Part shown: in pieces, positions 1 to 5,505 of the stretch
Layout: each line of letters opens with the position of its first letter
Position numbering within the stretch: position 1 is the first letter of the stretch
From: an uncultured Flavobacteriales bacterium
GTDB taxonomy: Bacteria; Bacteroidota; Bacteroidia; Flavobacteriales; Crocinitomicaceae
Reading direction: 5' to 3'
DNA length: 5,505 nt
Assembly (NCBI GenBank): GCA_946886545.1
Contig: CAMPIU010000223.1
Span: 1 to 5,505 of the forward strand
The notes under the pieces: model-generated
Told to the model about the DNA's origin: nothing
Database searches by the model: none
The model's input: only the letters and a program-made list of their open reading frames with translations
Translations under genes and position numbers: made by a program

Positions 1-8
1 CGCAGGAA

Positions 9-2423
9 TCATCTCTTTAATACAATCCTAAAGTGCAATGTACCATAAATTGTAATACCTTCTGAAGGAAGTATTCCCGGACACTGATAAGCAGTTGCTC
101 TCCTTGTGTAGTAGGATGAATTCAATAAATTGTTTACGCCCGCTTCCAATTGGAAGTATTTTTTGAATGAGTAACGCGCACTGAGGTCCATGACGAAATA
201 TGCCGGAATTTCTCCGATCACAGCATCACCGCTTCCTTCTACGGAATTTGTTGCATCACTGAATTGTGCCGAATTGTAAGATCCCTGGATTTGTACCTGC
301 CAGTTTTTAGCGCGAACTTTTAATCCGGTTTTAAACATCAGTGGACTTACATATTCCACTTGCTTACCGACATAGCTTTTTTCTCTCGAAGAAATATAAG
401 TAGCGCGGATATACGAAAAGTTAACGAAAATAGAAGAGCCGATTTTAGAACTGTCGATAAGTGCTTTGATGAAATCAAATTCCACAAAACATTCCACACC
501 CGTGTTTAATGCGTTTCCGATATTTGTACGGATCTTCTTGGTGGAATTTGGTTCCGGTGCCAAACCGATCTTGTCTCCGTAAAACAAAGTGAATACTGCC
601 AGGTCTGTATAAAAATACTTTCCTGCAAATCCTCTCCAGCCAAGCTCGGTGGTATGTCCGTATTCATCCTTGATCAGGGAATCCACAATAATATTCGGAT
701 TTGCAACACGGATATCCGAGAAATTTACCGCCCGGTAGTTCTGACAGAAGTTAATGTATGCATTCGAGTATTTTCCCGTTTTAAATGAGGCACCGGCTCC
801 GAGAAGAGGTATGGATCGGCTGATCGTATTGGAACTTTCAATTTTCAAAGCGCTTAATGTATCAAAGGTCAGCGGATGAATGTTGTACTGGTTGTAATAA
901 CCAAGGGCTGAACTTTTGATGAACTCAAAACGCATTCCGGCATTGATCGTCCATTTGTCTCCCAGGAACCAGATATTGTCTGTGAAAGCAGCTAAATTCT
1001 CTGACGGGAAACGAAAATCTGAATTTTCCATCTCTTCCGGATCATTAAATTTAAAATCCGGACCAGCTCCATCACCAGACAAACCCTGACGATTGCTCGT
1101 TTCTCCTCTGTAATAACGCACTCCTAGTAAAAATGCATTTTCCTGGCTTTGTTTTTTTGCCAGTTTGTAACGATGCATAACCCTAGCTTCGATCCCGGTA
1201 TTTTTGAAATCACCTGCAATCAGGTCGCGTTTTCCACCCGGATCGGCAGTGTTTATTTTTCCGAGATATCCCAGGGAATAGCGGTCAGAAATCATTCCGA
1301 ATGCACGGATATTTAATAATGTCTTTTTGGAAAGTTTCGAATCAAAATGAAGGGCTAAAATATTCCAGTCGACTTTAAACCAGTTTCTGTCGCGAACACT
1401 TTGTTTGGGATCTTCTTCAAATTGTTTGTCGCTTAGACCTCCGGGTTGTTTTGCCTGATAGGTCATTCGTGTATATTCAATCCGGATTTGATTGTTTTCA
1501 TTGAAATGATAGCCGATTTGCGCAAATCCTTGCTGTTGATTAAAATCGGAATTAGGCCGGTAGCCATTGCCGGTTTTCAATTGATAATAGGCCTGGTATT
1601 CAAAACGGCCGGCCGTTCCTGAAACACGATTGAAGGTTCCGAAATAACCATAGTTTCCGATTGTATTCCTGGAAGTAAACTGAAACGGACTTGTTCGAAC
1701 CGGGTCTTTGATAATGAAGTTCATCAAACCGCCAAACTGGGTTCCGTATTGCAAACTAGCGGAGCCACGAATGATCTCAATGGCCTGAAGTGCTTCCAGT
1801 GGCGGAGTATAATAGCTTTCCGGGTATCCAAGTGCATCAGCGGAAATATCATATCCGTTTTGACGTGTATTGAAATTTGCGGCCCTGTTCGGACTTAAAC
1901 CTCTTCCTCCGACACCCATTTGGATTCCCGCACCGTCACTTTCCCAAATATTTAAACCGGGAACTTTAGCAAACAATTCTCTCGGGTTAGCACTCGACTT
2001 GGCTCCGCCTTGACGTTCTGTTTCTATTAGCGTATTAGTGCCGGTCGCTATTTGAACGCCCTTTATCGGAGGAATAAAACCGATGTCGAAATAATGCATT
2101 CGCTTACCACGGATTTCAACTTCTTCCATAGTTTGAGAGCTTTGGACCTCGATCAGTGGCGCTGGAGCTACAATTCCGTTCAGAACATAAACCAAGGTGT
2201 CAATTTCATCGCCGTAGATTATCAGCGGACCTTTGTCACACGGAATTTTAAATTTACCTTGTTCATCGGTCATGGTTTTTTTCTCACCGCATTGCACAAA
2301 AACTCCGAATTGCGGTGTCTTTGTCTGATCGATAATTGTTCCTTCGAAGTTTTGGGACCAGGAAAGTGAAACAAAAATAGAACACAAACAGGAAAGGCTT
2401 ATTTTTCTAAAGGTAAAATCCAT
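9..2423 (-). CDS. TonB-dependent outer-membrane receptor, FecA-like
   Basis: This 804-residue protein is a normal size for the family. A signal peptide spans about 1-24 (R6/K7, hydrophobic core, SWSQ end). A small carboxypeptidase-regulatory-like domain follows (about 25-82, starting FEGTIIDQ, with TDEQGKF at 52-58 and cysteines C45 and C62). The plug domain is about 120-240, with RELFAKVPGLNIWE (148-161), VGGRGLSPNRAANFNTRQNG (171-190) and EIIRGSASLQYGTQFGGLMNF (216-236). The 22-strand barrel fills the rest, ending with NNLLN (764-768) and TRRATAYQCPGILPSEG (773-789). The NTRQNG and TRRxTAYxxPGI patterns resemble FecA-type iron(III) siderophore/citrate receptors. It should import a metal chelate using TonB-ExbB-ExbD energy. 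The start ATG overlaps the HTTM 3' end, and no Shine-Dalgarno sequence is visible. The last residues VLKR extend past the usual terminal aromatic position. Ligand specificity is inferred only. Confidence 0.94.
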   Translation of the reverse strand: MDFTFRKISLSCLCSIFVSLSWSQNFEGTIIDQTKTPQFGVFVQCGEKKTMTDEQGKFKIPCDKGPLIIYGDEIDTLVYVLNGIVAPAPLIEVQSSQTMEEVEIRGKRMHYFDIGFIPPIKGVQIATGTNTLIETERQGGAKSSANPRELFAKVPGLNIWESDGAGIQMGVGGRGLSPNRAANFNTRQNGYDISADALGYPESYYTPPLEALQAIEIIRGSASLQYGTQFGGLMNFIIKDPVRTSPFQFTSRNTIGNYGYFGTFNRVSGTAGRFEYQAYYQLKTGNGYRPNSDFNQQQGFAQIGYHFNENNQIRIEYTRMTYQAKQPGGLSDKQFEEDPKQSVRDRNWFKVDWNILALHFDSKLSKKTLLNIRAFGMISDRYSLGYLGKINTADPGGKRDLIAGDFKNTGIEARVMHRYKLAKKQSQENAFLLGVRYYRGETSNRQGLSGDGAGPDFKFNDPEEMENSDFRFPSENLAAFTDNIWFLGDKWTINAGMRFEFIKSSALGYYNQYNIHPLTFDTLSALKIESSNTISRSIPLLGAGASFKTGKYSNAYINFCQNYRAVNFSDIRVANPNIIVDSLIKDEYGHTTELGWRGFAGKYFYTDLAVFTLFYGDKIGLAPEPNSTKKIRTNIGNALNTGVECFVEFDFIKALIDSSKIGSSIFVNFSYIRATYISSREKSYVGKQVEYVSPLMFKTGLKVRAKNWQVQIQGSYNSAQFSDATNSVEGSGDAVIGEIPAYFVMDLSARYSFKKYFQLEAGVNNLLNSSYYTRRATAYQCPGILPSEGITIYGTLHFRIVLKR
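2399..2423 (-). promoter_or_regulatory. 25-base overlap of HTTM 3' end and receptor start
   Basis: The codons for the last eight HTTM residues (RKWILPLEK region) also encode the first residues of the receptor (MDFTFRK) in another frame. Ribosomes must translate the downstream HTTM frame to reach this junction. The upstream frameshift, if real, makes ribosomes stop at 2693-2691, about 270 bases before the receptor start, and so could uncouple receptor translation. Confidence 0.6.
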
Positions 2424-2845
2424 TTTCGGTGTTTCAAATTGTATTCTTCTTGCATGAGATCTGTTTCCCGGTTTACAAAATGCTGATTAGGTCTTCCGTT
2501 CAAGGTAACATACACATCTGCACTTACCCTTGGACGCGACAAATGTACGCTTTTGCTCCCGAAATGCAGGACAGTATCTTTGTACTTTTCTCCCAGGAAA
2601 TGGGCAAACTGTAAAATCATATCAGGCTGACGGGACATTTGATCTATCTGTTGCGGACTTAGGAAATCTGAATTGGTGATCTCGATAGATTTAAGGGTAT
2701 TCCGGTCTTCTACGTAGAAGGTTGCATATCCCTTTTTTTCCATTAACATGACCCGCCACGAAAAACGAAAACCCTCTTCGTGCCAAAATAAATTTTCCGG
2801 GTAAAGTAAGTAGCGAAAAGGAAGGAGTAGTTGAATGAGAAGCGA
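2399..2845 (-). CDS. HTTM protein C-terminal fragment (no start of its own)
   Basis: The frame is open from 2845, just after a TGA at 2848-2846, to the TAA at 2401-2399. Its first ATG is at 2749, but family homology begins well before it, with IQLLLPFRYLLYPENLFW and then HEEGFRFSWRVMLMEKKGY spanning the ATG. That ATG is therefore an internal Met of a conserved motif rather than a real start. Downstream are the usual landmarks of the family's soluble C-terminal region: QPDMILQFAHFL, a VYVTLNGRPNQ block (consensus close to SLNGRP), and a terminal KWILPLEK. The conservation argues that this half was under selection until very recently, or still is. Its last 25 bases overlap the TonB receptor start in another frame. 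Translation of this fragment alone would lack the membrane core and probably would not make a working protein. Confidence 0.7.
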   Translation of the reverse strand, partial: SLLIQLLLPFRYLLYPENLFWHEEGFRFSWRVMLMEKKGYATFYVEDRNTLKSIEITNSDFLSPQQIDQMSRQPDMILQFAHFLGEKYKDTVLHFGSKSVHLSRPRVSADVYVTLNGRPNQHFVNRETDLMQEEYNLKHRKWILPLEK

Positions 2846-3749
2846 TCACAATCTTCGATTTTGAAACAGGAATATTGGAACCCGTATTTTTCCAGCTAAA
2901 GAGCCTTTTAAGCAAATTAAGCCATTTGTCGTGGAAGCTGGCAGGGAAGAAAATCAGGGTGCTGAAAATCATTACCCATGGAAAGACCCCGATAGGGAAT
3001 AATAACCAGGTTAAAATATGAAAGACTACTACGAAAACATAAGCAATATTTCGAGTTTTGGAACCCGAAAGGAAAAAGGGGATCGTCAGATCATAAAAAC
3101 AGGAAAACCAGGAAAAAACAAAGGCAACCCAGGAAGTGGCCAGCAAATCTCCTACAAGCGGCAAATCTCTGAATGCCTGCAACCACATGCGAAGAGGTTG
3201 GGCTTCCAGCAGCCAGTCCGGGTTTACTTTGGCCAAACCGGCAAAAAAGTAAACGACTCCCAATTGGAAACGGAGTAAAAAGATCGGCCAGTAAGGAATC
3301 GTATCTCGCCGAATGGAAGGATTTCTCTTCGCATCCACGCTGAACTGCGCATTTGCAGGTAAGAAGATCAACAAAAAGGCAACAATACTTACAAAGTAAT
3401 AGTGATTGAGGTAGTAGCTCTTGTCCAATAATTCCACATAAGTGAATGCCAAGAAAAATAAGGCGGCGGAAAACCTGTAAAAAGCCCCGAAGATGATTCC
3501 CAAACACGCTAAGGTCATTGCAATGAAAGGAAGATAGATCCAGTTTCCCGTTAATGGACGAACCCAATCAAAACCCAAATAAGTAAAATGAAAGGGAGGA
3601 TCAATGTACAAAAGTTTTACCCAGCCATTGGCAATAAACCGGAGGGTGCTGAATAAAAACAATGATCCGATAACAATCCGAAAAGCAATCAGAGGAGTTA
3701 TGGAAACTCCTCTGAAAAGAAAATCAGACCAGCGCTTTCTAATCTCCAT
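2691..3749 (-). CDS. HTTM domain protein, N-terminal membrane fragment as read
   Basis: The open frame gives 352 residues, of which about 1-303 are family sequence and the last roughly 50 are out-of-frame read-through with no family character. About seven or eight membrane segments are apparent (roughly 19-40, 71-89, 94-110, 116-131, 152-172, 205-228, 234-252, 255-270). Family motifs present are LLDKSYYLNHYYF (107-119), the block FQLGVVYFFAGLAKVNPDWL (161-180), and FHILTWLLFPIGVFPW (243-258). By alignment from memory, K174 matches the catalytic base Lys218 of human GGCX and H116 matches His160. The membrane catalytic core therefore looks intact upstream of the break. The start ATG lies inside the imelysin stop (ATGGAGATTAG). 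A weak AGGA at 3758-3755, five bases upstream of the start, may be chance because this phylum rarely uses Shine-Dalgarno sites. Likely an inner-membrane protein. Confidence 0.75.
   Translation of the reverse strand: MEIRKRWSDFLFRGVSITPLIAFRIVIGSLFLFSTLRFIANGWVKLLYIDPPFHFTYLGFDWVRPLTGNWIYLPFIAMTLACLGIIFGAFYRFSAALFFLAFTYVELLDKSYYLNHYYFVSIVAFLLIFLPANAQFSVDAKRNPSIRRDTIPYWPIFLLRFQLGVVYFFAGLAKVNPDWLLEAQPLRMWLQAFRDLPLVGDLLATSWVAFVFSWFSCFYDLTIPFFLSGSKTRNIAYVFVVVFHILTWLLFPIGVFPWVMIFSTLIFFPASFHDKWLNLLKRLFSWKNTGSNIPVSKSKIVIASHSTTPSFSLLTLPGKFILARRGFSFFVAGHVNGKKGICNLLRRRPEYP
2834..2848 (-). other. Frameshift junction within the HTTM gene
   Basis: In the first frame the coding strand reads ATC GCT TCT CAT TCA (codons 302-306). 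In the following frame the same bases read CTT CTC ATT CAA, giving LLIQLLLPFR, the expected family sequence. The TGA at 2848-2846 in the downstream frame fixes one limit of the crossover, and the conserved IQ codons at 2836-2831 fix the other. One extra base or two missing bases would explain it. There is no long homopolymer here and no stop in the first frame close to the junction, so a classical programmed +1 site is not evident. Confidence 0.75.
3739..3749 (-). promoter_or_regulatory. Stop/start overlap coupling imelysin and HTTM genes
   Basis: The coding strand reads ATGGAGATTAG: the HTTM ATG lies 11 bases upstream of the end of the imelysin TAG. There is no room for a separate promoter or terminator, so re-initiation by ribosomes finishing imelysin is likely. 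Confidence 0.7.
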
Positions 3750-4803
3750 CTGTATCCTGATAAGTTATCAAGACACCAAAAGCGGAAGCCATATCTGTTT
3801 TCATATAGACAACAGAGGCTTGCTGGTAAGCGTAAAATTCGGTTAATGTATTTGGAGAGGAAGTCATCAGATCTTCCAGAGTTCCTGCCCATGTCGGTGG
3901 AGTTGCCAGCATATAATCAAACCGCGATTGAATGGTGCTTGAAAGCGTTGTTTTTTCAATGGCATTTAAATAGTCGTCGAAACCACTGCCGTTATTGTTT
4001 CCGGAAAGATTCAATCCGTAAAATATTGCACGGCAAGCCCTGATATTCTCGGTTAATAAGGTTTTACCAATACCAGAACGACGGGCTTCTAAATAGTTTG
4101 GTTGTTGAATTCCCAAAGTATGATTTCCGATTGGGAAACCTATTTTGGTCGTTTTGCACAATTCATAGTCCTTACAGAAATTGTTTACCAACAAGGCAAA
4201 CGGACTGGTTGATTCGTTACCCGTCCCATTTACAAATGTACTTCTGTAAGCACTCCATCCGGCAACAACCGAGTTGATTTCCGATTTCATTTTTGAAATA
4301 ATATCAGAAACATAAGTACAAGTGCTGCTTACTGTTTGGAATTGTGTTAAAGCGTTTTGTTTGTAAAACAAAAAATCCAAAGCATCAAAACCACTGGCAT
4401 CTAAATTTTGCGCAGCATTCAGATCATATCCTCCGTTTTGGATATTGCTGTTTATTTGAATAGTATCACAAGGAAAAGTTCCAAATGTGAAAGCAATATT
4501 AGCTGTCATTGCAGGACCAAAGTCAAAGGCCTTAACATGTTGGAAAGAGATGTTCGCTTCAATCCATGCTTGTTTTGTAAGGTCTAATTTGGTTTGGGTT
4601 TTGTCGGATAAAAAATCATTCCATGAAGTTTCAAGTGTACTGATTTTGTTTTTGAGATCAGCGTATCCGGGAATAATATAGTTATCGGCCATATTTACCA
4701 TGATCGGTGCCTTGTCAAATTCGGTGTCTTCGTCCTTTTTCTTCTTACAAGCTGTGATAAGAAGAATAGCACATAAAGGAATTGTCCACTTAACTAATTT
4801 CAT
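3739..4803 (-). CDS. Imelysin family (peptidase M75-like) lipoprotein, probable iron-uptake protein
   Basis: This is a 354-residue protein with a lipoprotein signal: K2/K5, a hydrophobic stretch 6-18, and lipobox I16-T17-A18-C19, followed by KKKKDEDTE. The lysines then acids after the Cys resemble a Bacteroidota surface-export signal. The mature region has imelysin hallmarks: W80 with FDFGPA (93-98), the motif-site helix SGFDALDFLFY (137-147), YLEARRSG (237-244), and a C-terminus SAFGVLITYQDTDGD (340-354), which is typical of Bacteroidota members. Imelysins are two-bundle helical envelope proteins tied to iron uptake and not proven peptidases in this branch. At the signature GxHxxE position this copy reads G138-F-D140-A-L-D143, so the His and Glu are both Asp. 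The start is the Met that places a proper signal peptide; no Shine-Dalgarno sequence is seen. Its stop overlaps the HTTM start. Family assignment is confident; the substrate is inferred. Confidence 0.93.
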   Translation of the reverse strand: MKLVKWTIPLCAILLITACKKKKDEDTEFDKAPIMVNMADNYIIPGYADLKNKISTLETSWNDFLSDKTQTKLDLTKQAWIEANISFQHVKAFDFGPAMTANIAFTFGTFPCDTIQINSNIQNGGYDLNAAQNLDASGFDALDFLFYKQNALTQFQTVSSTCTYVSDIISKMKSEINSVVAGWSAYRSTFVNGTGNESTSPFALLVNNFCKDYELCKTTKIGFPIGNHTLGIQQPNYLEARRSGIGKTLLTENIRACRAIFYGLNLSGNNNGSGFDDYLNAIEKTTLSSTIQSRFDYMLATPPTWAGTLEDLMTSSPNTLTEFYAYQQASVVYMKTDMASAFGVLITYQDTDGD

Positions 4804-4814
4804 GGTCTGAATGT

Positions 4815-5505
4815 TTAATAGTTTGCGTCGATAGTTGCTTTGATAGCATTGATGTCATTTAAAGTCAATGACCATAAATTTCCGTTGAAGTCTGCAAGCA
4901 GGTTATCAACTTCTGTAACCGACATTTTACGTGTTTCAGTAGGAGCAAAGCGCAAAGAATAAATAAATCCGTATGCTTCGGATAACACGTGTAAGTATTT
5001 AGCCTGATCAGTACCATAACTTGTTACTGCCTGGTCTAAATATTTCATTGCCTGGTATGCAGCAATTTTTTCCCACATTTCACGGATCGCAACAATTGCA
5101 GCGTCACGATCAGTCATTACGTTATTGGAAATTGCAGCCCGGCCTTTTAGAAAGTTACCCATCATTACCTGGTTGGAATTCAATGCTGTATTCTGTGAGT
5201 TGCAGTATTTACCCCAAAAAGCAAGAGCCGGTGCTGTTGGGAAGTTTGTAGGAACTGAAAAATATCCGAAACATTCATCCCAGTGGTGTTCCATATTTGT
5301 ATATGTCTCTCCTGAAACCGGAGTTGTATTGTCCACATTCATTTTTGATGGGCCTAAATAAACATTCAAAGCCTGGTATTTGAACACTGCACCCATGATT
5401 GATTTTTCAATGATCTCGGATTTGTCGAAACCGTTTGCGTCAATCAGGTAAGTAGAAGTTCCGGAAGTCAATGTTCCTGCTTGTCCGTTTGAAGCAGTAT
5501 TCATG
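4815..5505 (-). CDS. DUF4856 domain-containing protein, 3' part (start beyond window edge)
   Basis: About 229 C-terminal residues are visible and the frame is open to the right edge. The first visible Met (codon at 5504-5502) is probably internal, because as I recall proteins of this family are close to 400 residues. I recognise DUF4856 from MEHHWDECFGYF (visible residues 71-82), FWGKY (96-100), FLKGRAAI (118-125), the segment around W144, and HVLSEAYGFIYSLRF (172-186). The protein is mostly helical with no membrane segment; an N-terminal lipoprotein signal would lie outside the window. Acidic and His residues cluster in the conserved blocks (E30, E33, H73, H74, D76, E77, H172, E176), which would suit metal binding, but that is inference. 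The gene ends 11 bases before the imelysin start, so the two are probably co-transcribed. The molecular function is unknown. I recall the family occurring beside imelysins in Bacteroidota, which suggests a shared envelope metal-uptake role. Confidence 0.85.
   Translation of the reverse strand, partial: MNTASNGQAGTLTSGTSTYLIDANGFDKSEIIEKSIMGAVFKYQALNVYLGPSKMNVDNTTPVSGETYTNMEHHWDECFGYFSVPTNFPTAPALAFWGKYCNSQNTALNSNQVMMGNFLKGRAAISNNVMTDRDAAIVAIREMWEKIAAYQAMKYLDQAVTSYGTDQAKYLHVLSEAYGFIYSLRFAPTETRKMSVTEVDNLLADFNGNLWSLTLNDINAIKATIDANY

Larger units (their letters stand above)
2399..3749 (-). pseudogene. HTTM / vitamin K-dependent gamma-carboxylase-like membrane protein, frameshifted
   Basis: This is one family protein split over two frames. 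Reading 3749 to about 2841 in the first frame and then from about 2842 to 2402 in the next frame gives roughly 450 residues, a normal length for a bacterial HTTM protein. The join requires removing one base (or adding two) near 2834-2845. Both halves match the same family in order: the multi-pass membrane domain in the first, then the soluble C-terminal region ending RKWILPLEK in the second. The family is related to the animal carboxylase that converts Glu to Gla using reduced vitamin K. I recall that the Leptospira homologue was reported to retain epoxidation but not carboxylation, so the reaction here cannot be assumed. The gene sits between imelysin and the TonB receptor and overlaps both. 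Whether it is truly inactivated or the base is a sequence error cannot be told from the window. Confidence 0.82.

Noticed and set aside
30..32. Loss of one T in the coding run before AGG (TTTT to TTT), turning a stop after F798 into read-through.
   Set aside because: The strand pattern fits better with I800 in the terminal position, so F798 would not be the natural end.
2052..2369. A 105-residue plus-strand open frame opposite the receptor 5' region.
   Set aside because: It is antisense to the signal peptide and N-terminal domains of a clear TonB receptor, shows no family features, and has no convincing start context.
2389..2423. Receptor as a lipoprotein, because of cysteines at residues 12 and 14 near the N-terminus.
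   Set aside because: C12 and C14 come before a proper hydrophobic core is complete and there is no lipobox. A standard signal peptide ending near SWSQ fits better.
2399..2749. A separate small gene starting at the ATG at 2749 (116 residues).
   Set aside because: Family homology continues upstream of this ATG in the same frame, to about 2842, and the ATG falls within the conserved RFSWRVMLMEK motif. It is the 3' part of the broken HTTM gene.
2825..2851. Programmed +1 ribosomal frameshifting at the HTTM junction.
   Set aside because: There is no stop codon or known slippery pattern next to the crossover in the first frame, which stays open for about 50 more codons. Not excluded, but unsupported.
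3091..3567. A 158-residue minus-strand open frame inside the HTTM gene.
   Set aside because: It is a shadow frame of the membrane domain: Leu/Phe/Cys-rich with no domain, and fully covered by a well-supported gene on the same strand.
4804..4814. A promoter or terminator between the DUF4856 and imelysin genes.
   Set aside because: The gap is only 11 bases, with no room for a promoter and no hairpin.

Overview
The window looks like chromosomal DNA from a Bacteroidota bacterium. A Crocinitomicaceae/Fluviicola-like member of the Flavobacteriales is my best guess, based on the protein families and on start codons that lack clear Shine-Dalgarno sequences. This is recognition from memory, not a database match. 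Every gene lies on the minus strand, so transcription runs from position 5505 towards position 1. There is essentially no non-coding DNA: the only gaps are 8 bases at the left edge and 11 bases between the first two genes. No RNA genes, mobile elements, CRISPR arrays or internal promoters are visible.

In transcription order the layout is: (1) the 3' part of a DUF4856-family gene (5505-4815, its start lying outside the window); (2) an imelysin-family lipoprotein (4803-3739); (3) an HTTM / vitamin K-dependent gamma-carboxylase-like membrane protein (3749-2399) whose reading frame is broken once, near 2834-2845; and (4) a FecA-like TonB-dependent outer-membrane receptor (2423-9). The imelysin stop overlaps the HTTM start by 11 bases, and the HTTM C-terminal frame overlaps the receptor start by 25 bases. 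The set is therefore almost certainly one operon with translational coupling.

Taken together the genes describe a cell-envelope metal (probably iron) acquisition module. It would have an outer-membrane receptor with a plug, an envelope-anchored imelysin lipoprotein, a second helical protein (DUF4856) rich in His/Asp/Glu, and an inner-membrane VKGC-like enzyme. Imelysin and FecA-type receptors are linked to iron in the literature. The roles of the HTTM and DUF4856 proteins in such a locus are, as far as I know, undefined, and they are the most interesting part of the window.

The main anomaly is the HTTM frameshift. The downstream frame still encodes a well-conserved family C-terminus, and that homology continues upstream of its first ATG. 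The break is therefore either a recent mutation or a sequence error, not the boundary of two genes.
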